Of a DNA stretch of 64,000 nt, positions 44,324-53,111 are shown piece by piece. The DNA lies in NCBI GenBank assembly GCA_964458575.1, contig CAYWMD010000006.1:62001-126000 (forward strand), read 5' to 3'. Source of the DNA: CAYWMD01 sp964458575 (lineage in GTDB: Bacteria > Verrucomicrobiota > Verrucomicrobiia > Limisphaerales > JADLHS01). The translations under genes were made by a program, and so were the position numbers. Within the stretch, counting starts at the first letter, position 1; each line of letters starts with the position of its first letter. Under the pieces are notes generated by a model, which was given only the letters and a program-made list of their open reading frames with translations, was not told the origin of the DNA and ran no database searches.

Positions 44324-45335
44324 AAAGCCCATCATCATTGCCACCCGCGGCAGCGCTTTGGCGCTCGCGCAAGCCAACATGATCGCCGCGCAATGCCGCG
44401 CCGTGTTTCCCAAGTTGCGGTTCGAACTCAAAATCATCAAAACCACCGGTGACAAATTGCAGAAGGCTTCGATGGCGAAGACGGATCCCAGCCTGCCGAA
44501 GGGACTTTTTACCAAGGAACTCGAAGTGGCATTGATCAAACGTCAAGCCGACCTCGCGGTGCACAGTTTGAAGGATTTACCCACGGATCTGCCGGCCGGC
44601 CTGATCCTCGCCGCGACGCCGAAACGCGCGGATGTCCGCGACGTGCTGATCTACCGCGATGCCAGGTTTATCGAGACCCGCGCCGCCGACAAGAACGCCG
44701 CCGATTGGACGCCGGGTCAGGATGCGTTGCGCGGATTCAAACCTAAGATGGCGTTGCAGGATTTCCCGAAAGGGGCAACGGTCGCCAGCAGCAGCACGCG
44801 CCGCAAAGCACAGTTGCTGGCCGCGCGGCCCGATCTGAATGTTGTGGAGATACGCGGCAACGTAACGACGCGGATGCAAAAGGTCGCGGATCGCGGCGAA
44901 CTGGACGCCACAGTGCTGGCGTTGGCCGGCATCACGCGCCTCAACTTCCGCATCACGCCTGAGGGAAAGCTGGAAGGCGACGCCGTGCCGGACGGTTTGC
45001 TGGCAACGGTGCTCGACGTGGACGTGATGTTGCCGTGCGTCGGCCAGGCGGCGATTGGAACCGAAACCCGCGCCGATGATGAGCGCATTTTGAAACTTTG
45101 TGAACGTTTGAATCATTTCAACACGTTTCAATGCGTCACGGCCGAACGCGCGTTTCTGCACGCGATGGGTGGCGGCTGCCAGAGTCCCGTCGCCGCGTAT
45201 GCCGAAATTGTCGGGGACAAAATCGAGATGCGCGCCGTGTCCTTTCGTGATGGTCCGGCGAAAAGTGCGTCGGGTAAGAGTGCGATCAAGGAAGCCGCGG
45301 CGTTGGGCGAGCGGTTGGCAGCGGAATTGAAATAG
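44316..45335 (+). CDS. hemC: Porphobilinogen deaminase (hydroxymethylbilane synthase)
   Basis: A 339-residue enzyme joining four porphobilinogens. ATRGSALALAQA (9-20), KDLPT (86-90), ASSSTRRKAQL (158-168) and the dipyrromethane-binding C288 in GGGCQSPVAAYAE are present. It is about 25-30 residues longer than usual because of an insert at about 116-150 (ETRAADKNAADWTPGQDAL). Its ATG overlaps the hemA stop by 8 bases. A long palindromic repeat separates it from the downstream cobA-hemD gene. Confidence 0.95.
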   Translation: MPEKPIIIATRGSALALAQANMIAAQCRAVFPKLRFELKIIKTTGDKLQKASMAKTDPSLPKGLFTKELEVALIKRQADLAVHSLKDLPTDLPAGLILAATPKRADVRDVLIYRDARFIETRAADKNAADWTPGQDALRGFKPKMALQDFPKGATVASSSTRRKAQLLAARPDLNVVEIRGNVTTRMQKVADRGELDATVLALAGITRLNFRITPEGKLEGDAVPDGLLATVLDVDVMLPCVGQAAIGTETRADDERILKLCERLNHFNTFQCVTAERAFLHAMGGGCQSPVAAYAEIVGDKIEMRAVSFRDGPAKSASGKSAIKEAAALGERLAAELK

Positions 45336-45340
45336 TTTTA

Positions 45341-45525
45341 CCCTCACCCCGGCCCTCTCCCATCCGATGGGAGAGGGAGAATTGTTCTCCGGTTTTCAGG
45401 AATGTCGCCGGGCGGAGTTCGCAGAACGACCAAGCCCAAACCCGCGACTGCCGATTGCTGTTCCCTCGCCCACTGGATGGGAGAGGGTGGCCGCAGGCCG
45501 GGAGAGGCGCGGTTCATGGTGAGGG
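45341..45525. repeat. Composite palindromic intergenic repeat
   Basis: A 185-base element bounded by CCCTCACC (45341-45348) and its exact reverse complement GGTGAGGG (45518-45525). Inside it are a perfect 12-bp-arm palindrome around one base at 45353-45377 (CCCTCTCCCATC / GATGGGAGAGGG), a GGAGAA-TTG-TTCTCC hairpin at 45376-45390, and a second copy of GGATGGGAGAGGG near 45475-45487. Such nested CCCTCACC...GAGAGGG palindromes are typical of dispersed intergenic repeats in GC-rich bacterial genomes. It splits hemC from cobA-hemD and could fold as RNA and attenuate the operon. Confidence 0.75.
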
Positions 45526-45585
45526 CAGCCGGATTTCATCATTCCCCGCTTTGCGCGCCTGCCGGAGACAAGTAACATTTCGCCA

Positions 45586-47103
45586 GTGAACAGAATCGGC
45601 ACAGTCTATCTCGTCGGCGCCGGCCCGGGTGATCCCGGGTTGCTGACATTGCGCGGCGCGGAATTGCTCGGCCGCGCGGACGTGGTGGTTTACGACCGCC
45701 TCGTGAACCCCGCACTCATCCGGCTTGCCCGCCAGGGATGCGAACTGATTGATCGCGGGCGAAGGCAGGACGTTTCCCAGGGCGATCTCAACGCGCTCAT
45801 GATTGCCAAAGCGCGCGCGGGCAAATGCGTCGTGCGGCTCAAGGGCGGCGATCCCTACATTTTCGGCCGCGGTGGCGAGGAAGCCGAGGCATTGGCCGCC
45901 GCGAAAGTTCCGTTCGAAGTGATTTCCGGAGTGTCATCCATTTCGGCCGCGTTGAACGCCGCTGGAATTCCGCTCACGCATCGGGAACATAGTTCCCATT
46001 TCACCGTGTTCACGGGCCATGAGGGCGAAAGCAAAACGACCAGCAACCTCGACTTCGACCAGATCGCCCGCACGTCCGGCACGAAAGTCATATTGATGGG
46101 CGTGACGCACATCGGCGAGGTGATGCAAGCCTTGAAGGCACGCGGCGTGGCCGGCAAAACGCCCGTGGCCCTGGTGCAATGGGGCACGCTGGGCAGACAA
46201 AAATCCTTCGTGGGAACGCTGGACTCCATCGAGTCCATTGCCGCCCGCAAACACATCACGCCGCCAGCCATCACCGTCATTGGCGACGTGGTATCGCTGC
46301 GTGGCAAACTCAACTGGTTCGAAAACCGGCCGTTGTTCGGCCAGCGCATTGTCGTTACGCGCGCCCGCGAACAGGCAGCCGAAATTGTCGAACGCCTGAC
46401 CGAGCTGGGCGCCGAGGTTTTGGAAATTCCGACGATCAAAATCGCGCCGCCCACGCGCCACGACCTGATTGCCGATGTGTTGCTGGAGTTGCATTCCTAC
46501 GATTGGCTCGTGTTTACCAGCCCTAACGGCGTGACCGCGTTCTTCGAAATTTTCTTCAAAGCATTCAAGGACCTGCGCGACATCGGCGGGGTTCGCATTG
46601 CGGCCGTTGGCCCGGGCACCGCGGCCAAGCTGCGCGAGTTTCATCTCCAGGTGGACCTGATGCCGGAGGAGGCGCTCGGCATCAAGGTTGCCGCAGCGTT
46701 CAAAAAGTTTGAGACGATCGAGAACTTGAAGCTTTGCCTGCTGCGCGCCGAGAAGGCCAACCCCGACCTGCCCCAGACCCTCGAAGCGGCTGGTGCGATT
46801 GTGGACGACATTCCCGTTTATCAGACCCTCGCCGCGACCGACGATGCCACCGGTGATGGAGCAGGGTTGCTCGAAGCCGGGGCGGATTGGATCACCTTCA
46901 CCAGCGGTTCAACGGTGGAGAACTTCCACGCGCGCTTCGACCTGCCAGCACTGCTTAAGAAATTTTCGAAAACAAAGCTCGCCGCCATCGGGCCGGAAAC
47001 GAGCAAGGCGATTCAGGCGCTCAGCTTGCGACCAGACATTGAGGCGAAGCAGCACACGATCGAGGGTTTGGTGGACGCCTTGCTCAGGGCGGCGAAAAAG
47101 TGA
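45586..47103 (+). CDS. cobA-hemD: Uroporphyrinogen-III C-methyltransferase/uroporphyrinogen-III synthase fusion
   Basis: A 505-residue bifunctional protein from a GTG at 45586. Residues 1-245 are a SAM-dependent methyltransferase: VYLVGAGPGDPGLLTLRGAE (7-26), VVVYDRLVN, VRLKGGDPYIFGRGGEEAEAL and GIPLTHRE. Residues about 255-505 are HemD: VVTARAREQAAEI, WLVFTSPNGVTAFFE and WITFTSGSTVENF. HemD cyclises hydroxymethylbilane from HemC, and CobA then makes precorrin-2, branching to siroheme or cobalamin. It completes the hemX-hemA-hemC-cobA/hemD series. Confidence 0.96.
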   Translation: MNRIGTVYLVGAGPGDPGLLTLRGAELLGRADVVVYDRLVNPALIRLARQGCELIDRGRRQDVSQGDLNALMIAKARAGKCVVRLKGGDPYIFGRGGEEAEALAAAKVPFEVISGVSSISAALNAAGIPLTHREHSSHFTVFTGHEGESKTTSNLDFDQIARTSGTKVILMGVTHIGEVMQALKARGVAGKTPVALVQWGTLGRQKSFVGTLDSIESIAARKHITPPAITVIGDVVSLRGKLNWFENRPLFGQRIVVTRAREQAAEIVERLTELGAEVLEIPTIKIAPPTRHDLIADVLLELHSYDWLVFTSPNGVTAFFEIFFKAFKDLRDIGGVRIAAVGPGTAAKLREFHLQVDLMPEEALGIKVAAAFKKFETIENLKLCLLRAEKANPDLPQTLEAAGAIVDDIPVYQTLAATDDATGDGAGLLEAGADWITFTSGSTVENFHARFDLPALLKKFSKTKLAAIGPETSKAIQALSLRPDIEAKQHTIEGLVDALLRAAKK

Positions 47104-47121
47104 ACCGGCTCCGTTCGACTC

Positions 47122-48066
47122 CTACAAACCCACAAAGTGCAGCCCGAACCGGATCCACATCGGGATGGTCACCAGCCCGATGACGGACGTGCCGATCACC
47201 ACCCGCATGGCCGTGGGCGCGTCACCGCCGTAATGCCGGGCGAGGATGATGGGAAACACCGCCGCCGGCATCGCCGCTTGCAGCACGATCACGCGCTTCA
47301 GCTCAACCGTTGCCGGGAGGTATCGCGCGATCAGCAGAAATAGAACCGGCAGGATGCCAATTCGCAACAACACCGCCGAGCCGATGACCCGCCAACCCGA
47401 GGCAGAATGGAATTCGTGCAGATGATCGGCGATCACCGCACCGATGAGAATCAGCGCCATGGGGACGGCACATTGTCCCAGCAAGGCCAGGCTCGTCAGA
47501 ACCACCTGCGGTATGACCTTGTGCCAGCCAAGCACGTTGAGCGCGACCGCCAACGCGATCGCCACGAGCGGGGCGTTGACGATTTTACGCCAGTCACGCC
47601 CGATCCGCTGACCGGTCAGCAGCATCACGCCCAGCGTCCAGACCCCGATTTCGACGCCGACGTTGTGGACGAATAACACGCCGGCGGTCTGTTTGCCGAA
47701 GCTCAAGGCCAGTGGCAGCGGCAGGTAACCGTAATTGTAAAGCCCCACGCTGAACGCAAAGGTGCGTTGCGCCGGGGGATCGGCAATTCCATGAAGCTTC
47801 CGGGACGCAACGGCGAGCAGGAAGCCAAGCCCGAGGGTGATGAAGCCGACCGTCGGTGCGAGCAGCAGGTTGCGCATGTCTGAGAGCGCGGGATTGCCGA
47901 TGGCCTTGTCGAGAATGAGGCAGGGCATCAACAGGTTGATGTTGATCCGCAACAGACTTTGATCCGCCTCTTCGGTGAGCCAGTTCAAACGGCGAATGAG
48001 CAAACCGACCGCCGTGATGACGAAGATCGGCACCACGGCGCCAAGAACTGTTTGAAATTCGCTCAT
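47122..48066 (-). CDS. AEC family (auxin efflux carrier-like) transporter
   Basis: A 314-residue membrane protein with about ten helices in two halves. FVITAVGLLIRRLNWLTEEA, NLLMPCLILDKAIGN, FSVGLYNYGYLPLPLALSFG and LQAAMPAAVFPIILARHYGG match the AEC family of permeases. Substrates in bacteria include malate and other carboxylates; none can be assigned here. It converges with cobA-hemD (18-base gap). Confidence 0.92.
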   Translation of the reverse strand: MSEFQTVLGAVVPIFVITAVGLLIRRLNWLTEEADQSLLRININLLMPCLILDKAIGNPALSDMRNLLLAPTVGFITLGLGFLLAVASRKLHGIADPPAQRTFAFSVGLYNYGYLPLPLALSFGKQTAGVLFVHNVGVEIGVWTLGVMLLTGQRIGRDWRKIVNAPLVAIALAVALNVLGWHKVIPQVVLTSLALLGQCAVPMALILIGAVIADHLHEFHSASGWRVIGSAVLLRIGILPVLFLLIARYLPATVELKRVIVLQAAMPAAVFPIILARHYGGDAPTAMRVVIGTSVIGLVTIPMWIRFGLHFVGL

Positions 48067-48113
48067 GCCGGCAAAGCAAGTGACAGAAACTCACCTTTGG
48101 GTCAATGCCACCT

Positions 48114-48692
48114 TCAATTTTCCTGCCGCCCCAGAAAATATTCCAGCGCCACCTCGGTTTCGATGCGTTGAATCTCGCGCAACCGACTCACCCGCTCATC
48201 GGATGGCAACAGTCCGGCAGCCGCCTGACAGGCATCCACCAAGGCGAAAGCATCCCACTCGCCCGCCGGAATGAGTTTGGATGCCAGTTCCCGGTCACCG
48301 CTGGTCTTCAGAAAATCGGCCACGCGCCGGGCCAGTTCTGGAAAGCACGGATGCTGGCCGACGCGCCGCCACCAATACTTCGAGTTCCAGTAATCCGGTT
48401 CGCGCCGGTGCATGATGGCGTGAGCCAGACTGCCGTCGGAGTTCTCAATTTCCTGCGCGATGTGATGCGCCGCCTCCAAGTGATCGTGCCAGAGCAAAAC
48501 CAGCGCGCGAACCAGGTCACGACCCGCGCCCGGCGATTGCCCCGCGGAGAGGCCCGCTTCGAGCATCGCCTCCAGTGTGGACAGCGACTTCACGCCCGGC
48601 CGCGGGCCGGGCCCCAATTCTGGCAGCTCAACACCTGCCAAGAGGTTTTTCACCATTTTGATCCGCTCGTCTCGCGCGTTCATGGCTCTCAT
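48114..48692 (-). CDS. Conserved hypothetical protein with HRREPDYWNSKYW motif
   Basis: About 192 residues from the ATG at 48692; the ATG at 48683 is equally possible. The central region has LWHDHLEAAHHIAQEIEN, DGSLAHAIMHRREPDYWNSK and YWWRRVGQHPCFPEL, dense in His, Trp and acidic residues that look like a metal or ligand site. The rest is helical, with no signal peptide or membrane helix. I have the impression of a widespread uncharacterised family but cannot name it. It is divergent from the AONS-like gene across a 104-base spacer. Confidence 0.7.
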   Translation of the reverse strand: MRAMNARDERIKMVKNLLAGVELPELGPGPRPGVKSLSTLEAMLEAGLSAGQSPGAGRDLVRALVLLWHDHLEAAHHIAQEIENSDGSLAHAIMHRREPDYWNSKYWWRRVGQHPCFPELARRVADFLKTSGDRELASKLIPAGEWDAFALVDACQAAAGLLPSDERVSRLREIQRIETEVALEYFLGRQEN

Positions 48693-48796
48693 GATTCCTG
48701 TTTCCGGGCCAGCGGTCAATCGGCGGCATCCCCTCGCAACTTTCCGGGGACAAAGTTTGCTGGCCTCTCGGGGCATCCCCGCTAAATTTAAAGCGT

Positions 48797-49912
48797 ATGA
48801 CCGAGCCGCAACCACTCCAGCAAATCAACCGGACCTACGTTCGATATCGCGGTCGCACCTTGTCGTATTTCAGCGGGTGCGATTACTTCCGGCTGGCCAG
48901 TCACCCGGCCGTGCTCCAAGCGCTGCGCGACGGACTCAGCCGTTATGGCCTGAACGTTGCCGCCTCGCGCCGGACCACGGGAGAACATCAGGTTTACCAG
49001 ACCTTGGAGAAGGACCTTGCAAAATTCTTTCACGCCGAAGCGGCGCTGCTGCTGAGCAGCGGCTACGTCACCAATCTGGCAGTGGCGCAGGCCCTCAAGG
49101 GACAGTTTTCGCATGCGCTGATGGACGAGCGCGCGCATGTGGCATTGCAAGACGCCGCGCAATTTCTCAATTGCCCAGTGGTGCGCTTCCAGCACCGCGA
49201 CGTAAAAGATTGCGAGCGAAACCTGCGGCGCTGTGGACGTGGCGCCCGGCCAGTCCTGCTCACGGATGGAATGATTGGCCACGACGGATCGGTGTCGCCC
49301 TTGCGTTCGTATTTGAAGCTGTTACCGCGCGATGGACTGGTCATCGTGGACGATGCGCACGGCGCCGGCACTCTGGGAAACACCGGCGGAGGCGCAATTG
49401 AGTTTGAAGGTGTGAGTCGCGCGCGGGTGGTGCAATGCGTCACGTTGAGCAAGGCGTTTGGGACTTACGGCGGCGCCGTAATTTGTTCACGGTCATTACG
49501 CGAACGGATTGTTGCTCATAGTCCCGTATTTGTCGGCAGCACTCCCCTGCCCTTGCCGCTCGCGCACGCGGTCATTACGGCGTTGCGCATTGTCAGAACG
49601 AATACCGCATTGCGCCATCGGCTCAATCGAAACGCCGCCTACGTCAAGGACCGGCTGCGCGCGTTCGGTTTTGTCCTGCCGGCTGCGCCGGGACCGCTGG
49701 TGCCGATTCATTTTCACAATGCGCAGATCAGCCAGCGGTTGCAAAGGGCCCTGCTCGGAGCGGGGATTCTGCCGCCCTGGGTCAAGTATCCCGGCGGACC
49801 GGCGAGCGGCTATTTCCGGTTCGCCATCGCCAGCGAACATCGCCGCCCGCAGCTCGAGACGTTGGTCAACGTGCTGAAGCCTTTTGCGCCGGAAGTTGCC
49901 GCGCACGGTTGA
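48797..49912 (+). CDS. Alpha-oxoamine synthase (8-amino-7-oxononanoate synthase/glycine C-acetyltransferase-like)
   Basis: A 371-residue PLP enzyme of fold type I. It has SSGYVTNLAVAQAL (87-100), VDDAHGAGTLG (184-194) and the Schiff-base lysine K219 in VTLSKAFGTYGGAV. Family members condense acyl-CoA with an amino acid, as BioF, Kbl, HemA (ALA synthase) and SPT do. No biotin or threonine-catabolism genes are nearby and the residues that distinguish them cannot be judged by eye, so the substrate is open. A role in envelope lipid synthesis is another possibility. Confidence 0.88.
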   Translation: MTEPQPLQQINRTYVRYRGRTLSYFSGCDYFRLASHPAVLQALRDGLSRYGLNVAASRRTTGEHQVYQTLEKDLAKFFHAEAALLLSSGYVTNLAVAQALKGQFSHALMDERAHVALQDAAQFLNCPVVRFQHRDVKDCERNLRRCGRGARPVLLTDGMIGHDGSVSPLRSYLKLLPRDGLVIVDDAHGAGTLGNTGGGAIEFEGVSRARVVQCVTLSKAFGTYGGAVICSRSLRERIVAHSPVFVGSTPLPLPLAHAVITALRIVRTNTALRHRLNRNAAYVKDRLRAFGFVLPAAPGPLVPIHFHNAQISQRLQRALLGAGILPPWVKYPGGPASGYFRFAIASEHRRPQLETLVNVLKPFAPEVAAHG

Positions 49913-49968
49913 TTTCAAGCGCAATCCACCTTGCCGACCCCCTGTTCCTCCATTACTCTTCGGCCGTT

Positions 49969-51120
49969 ATGGAAAATGATGCCGCGCCGCCAACCAACTT
50001 GCCGCCACCGCCGCCCCCCCCACCAGCGTTTACGCCGCCACCGCCGGTGATTTCGCCACCCGCAGCACCCCGCCCTCGCCGGGGCCGCGGCTGGATGATC
50101 TTCGCCATTGTGTTGCTGCTGTTGCTGGTCGTGAGCTTGTTGTTCAACGTCGGCAGCTTCTTCAGAAGCGTCGTGAATGTTCAGAGTTTGCAGAGCCATC
50201 GCTACGGCGGTCCTCGAGTCGAAGAGATGGTGATCGAGGACAACGGGGCCGTATCCAAAATCGCCGTGATTAATATTGATGGCATCATCACGGGCCGGGA
50301 GCTGGACCAGAGCGGCTACAGCATGGTGGATGTGATCAAGACGCAACTCAAACGCGCGAAGGACGATCAGCGGGTCAAGGCCGTGATCCTGAAGGTGGAT
50401 TCGCCCGGCGGCGAAGTGCTGGCTTCCGATGACATCGCGCGTGCCATCAAGGAATTTCAAACGCAAAGCCGCAAGCCCGTCATTGCCGCCATGGGCAGCC
50501 TGGCGGCGTCCGGTGGTTACTACGTGTCGGCGCCCTGCCGCTGGATTGTTGCGAACGAACTTACCATCACCGGCAGCATTGGCGTGATCATGAGCTCGTG
50601 GAATTATCGCGGCTTGATGAACAAGGTCGGCGTCCAACCGTTCACGTTCAAAAGCGGAAAGTTCAAGGACATGTTGAGCGGCTCCCGCGAGCCGGACGAC
50701 ATCACCCCGGAAGAAAAGGAGATGGTGCAAAAACTCATCAACGAGACGTATGACAAATTCAAAAGCGTGGTCGCCGACGGCCGGCGTTTCGCGCACGACA
50801 AAAATAAAAGCGCAGGCAAGGCCTTGTCACGCGATTGGGAGGATTTCGCCGATGGTCGCGTGCTGTCCGGCAAGGAAGCACACCAGCTCGGGTTCGTGGA
50901 TGAGCTGGGTGATTTTGAGGCGGCCACCGAACGCGCCTTGGAGATTGCCGGCATCGGCGAGGCCAATTTGATCGAATACCGCCTGCGTTACGACCTTTCG
51001 GATTTTTTCCGCATGTTTGGCCAGAGCGACGCGCGCGGCGTGAAGGTGGATTTGGGCGTCGAGATTCCCAAGCTCGAAGCCGGCCGGTTGTATTTCCTTT
51101 CACCCAACTACCTGCACTAA
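49969..51120 (+). CDS. sppA: Signal peptide peptidase SppA
   Basis: 383 residues from the ATG at 49969; an in-frame start at 49909 overlaps the preceding gene. A proline-rich cytoplasmic segment (7-37, runs of up to eight prolines) precedes one membrane helix (42-62). The SppA domain has VDSPGGEV (143-150), the nucleophile S181 in GSLAASGGYYVSA and the general base K233 in KFKDMLSGSRE. It degrades cleaved signal peptides in the membrane. The single-domain form is like the B. subtilis enzyme. Confidence 0.94.
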   Translation: MENDAAPPTNLPPPPPPPPAFTPPPPVISPPAAPRPRRGRGWMIFAIVLLLLLVVSLLFNVGSFFRSVVNVQSLQSHRYGGPRVEEMVIEDNGAVSKIAVINIDGIITGRELDQSGYSMVDVIKTQLKRAKDDQRVKAVILKVDSPGGEVLASDDIARAIKEFQTQSRKPVIAAMGSLAASGGYYVSAPCRWIVANELTITGSIGVIMSSWNYRGLMNKVGVQPFTFKSGKFKDMLSGSREPDDITPEEKEMVQKLINETYDKFKSVVADGRRFAHDKNKSAGKALSRDWEDFADGRVLSGKEAHQLGFVDELGDFEAATERALEIAGIGEANLIEYRLRYDLSDFFRMFGQSDARGVKVDLGVEIPKLEAGRLYFLSPNYLH

Positions 51121-51121
51121 G

Positions 51122-51745
51122 GTGAAAGGCGTGACCGTCATCACGCATCCGTTGGTACAACACAACCTGACGCGGTTGCGCGATCTGCGAACTCAGTCGC
51201 AGGAGTTCCGGCGCGTGCTCGGCGAGGTTGCCGCGCTGATGTTGTACGAGGCCACCCGTTCGTTCGGCGTGCGCACCCTGACAGTCAAGACTCCCTTGGC
51301 GTTGGCGCGCGGGTTTCGGCTGCGCCGCGAGGTGCTCCTGGTGCCGGTGCTGCGGGCCGGATTGGGCATGTTGGACGCTATTTTGCAACTCATTCCCAAT
51401 GCCCGCGTCGGTTTCATCGGCTTGAAACGCGAGGAAACCACCCTGCGCGCGATGTCGTATCACAACAGCCTGCCGAAAAACCTGCGCCGCTTCGAGGTCA
51501 TCCTGATTGATCCCATGCTGGCCACCGGCGGCAGCGCGGTGGCGGCGATGAATTTGCTCTCCGAACGCGGCGCAAAACATGTTCGCTTCGTCAACCTCGT
51601 GGCCGCGCCCGAGGGCATTCGCCGCGTGCATCGGCATCATCCCAAACTGCCAATCTTCACCGCGGCAGTGGATCGCAACCTGAACGAGCACGGTTACATC
51701 ATGCCGGGCCTGGGGGACGCGGGCGATCGGATGTTCGGCGTTTGA
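51122..51745 (+). CDS. upp: Uracil phosphoribosyltransferase
   Basis: A 207-residue enzyme from a GTG at 51122 that salvages uracil to UMP. ITHPLVQHNLTRLRD at the start, VPVLRAGLGMLDAI, the PRPP-binding DPMLATGGSA and the C-terminal MPGLGDAGDRMFG uracil-binding motif are complete. It begins one base after the sppA stop and overlaps the next gene's possible TTG start, consistent with one operon. Confidence 0.96.
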   Translation: MKGVTVITHPLVQHNLTRLRDLRTQSQEFRRVLGEVAALMLYEATRSFGVRTLTVKTPLALARGFRLRREVLLVPVLRAGLGMLDAILQLIPNARVGFIGLKREETTLRAMSYHNSLPKNLRRFEVILIDPMLATGGSAVAAMNLLSERGAKHVRFVNLVAAPEGIRRVHRHHPKLPIFTAAVDRNLNEHGYIMPGLGDAGDRMFGV

Positions 51746-51774
51746 AGGCAGTCCCACCCCGAGCATTCCTGCCC

Positions 51775-52908
51775 ATGAACGCTGCTGACAATTTATTGAT
51801 GGTCGCCGACAGCGAGCATGATGCGAACATGCTCTATGCCACCGGCATGTTCGTGCCGGACGCATTCATCTATCTGCGTTTGCGCGGTCGGGCAACCATC
51901 GTGATGAGCGACCTGGAAATTGATCGCGCCCGGCGGCAAGCGCCGCATTGCCGGGTCGTTTCGTTAAGTGCGTATCAGAAGCGGGCTCGCAAAGCCGGGG
52001 TGAAGCATCCTGGCCTGTCCCACGTGATCCACGCGATTCTGTGCGAGCGCAGTCTGCGTCGGATAACTGTGCCCAACAATTTTCCGCTGGGGGTGGCCGA
52101 GGAACTGAAGCGTCTGGGAATCCGCGCCAAAACCATCAGCGGCGGTGTTTTTCCCCTGCGCGAGCAGAAATCCCCGGCCGAGGTAAAAAAAATCAGCGCG
52201 GCGTTGATGATGGCGGAGGTGGGCATGGCCGAAGCCATGCAGGTCCTGCGCGCTTCAAAAATCGCCCGGGATGGCCGGCTGATGTTCCACCATGTGCCGT
52301 TGACGTCGGAGAAACTGCGGTCGGTGATTGACACGGCGGTCCTTCAAGCCAGCGGGCTGGCGGCGAACACGATCGTGGCGGGCGGACGGCAGGGTTGCGA
52401 CCCGCACGAACGCGGCTACGGCCCCTTGCGCGCGCACGAGCCGATCATTCTGGATATTTTTCCGCGTTCGCAAAAGACCGGCTATTTCGGCGACATCACG
52501 CGTACCGTGGTCCGTGGCCGGGCAAGCGAGGGCGTGCGCCGGCTTTACCATACCGTGCTGCGCGGGCAGGAACTGGCATTTCGCAAGGTGCGCCCGGGCT
52601 TCCCAACTGCCGAAGTTCACCGAGCCGTGCAGGATTTCTTCCGCGAACAAGGTTACAAAACCGGCCGGCGCAAGGGACGCATGGAAGGCTTCTTCCACGG
52701 CACGGGGCACGGCTTGGGGTTGGAAATTCACGAAGCTCCGCGCATGGGCGCGACTTCCGCGGGTTGCCTCAAGCCCGGTCACGTCGTCACGGTGGAACCG
52801 GGGTTGTATTATCCGGAACTCGGCGGCGTGCGGCTGGAGGACGTGGCATTCGTCACCCGCAGCAACGCGCGCAACCTGACGCGGTTCGAGAAGGTTCTGG
52901 AAATCTGA
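51775..52908 (+). CDS. M24 family metallopeptidase (Xaa-Pro aminopeptidase-like)
   Basis: 377 residues from the ATG at 51775; an in-frame TTG at 51742 overlapping upp would add 11. The N-terminal creatinase-like domain (1-135) precedes a pita-bread catalytic domain with metal ligands in LDIFPR and FGDITRTVV (two Asp), GTGHGLGLEIHE (His), VEPGLYYP and GGVRLEDVAFV (two Glu). It probably removes N-terminal residues before proline in the cytoplasm. Confidence 0.93.
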   Translation: MNAADNLLMVADSEHDANMLYATGMFVPDAFIYLRLRGRATIVMSDLEIDRARRQAPHCRVVSLSAYQKRARKAGVKHPGLSHVIHAILCERSLRRITVPNNFPLGVAEELKRLGIRAKTISGGVFPLREQKSPAEVKKISAALMMAEVGMAEAMQVLRASKIARDGRLMFHHVPLTSEKLRSVIDTAVLQASGLAANTIVAGGRQGCDPHERGYGPLRAHEPIILDIFPRSQKTGYFGDITRTVVRGRASEGVRRLYHTVLRGQELAFRKVRPGFPTAEVHRAVQDFFREQGYKTGRRKGRMEGFFHGTGHGLGLEIHEAPRMGATSAGCLKPGHVVTVEPGLYYPELGGVRLEDVAFVTRSNARNLTRFEKVLEI

Positions 52909-53111
52909 GTTCGCGCCGAATCGCGCACCATCCGTGTCCCACCTGCGCCGCGATGGCACGGCGGTTCTTTTTAACCCGTTAAATCCTCCCCAAAATACCG
53001 GAGATTCCATGAAGTCACGCTGGCATTGTTATCGCTGAACCGAACGAAGCGAAACCTCGCGTGTCAACGAGTTGAATCAACAACCGGCACGCGCCGTCGT
53101 TAACTCAAACT

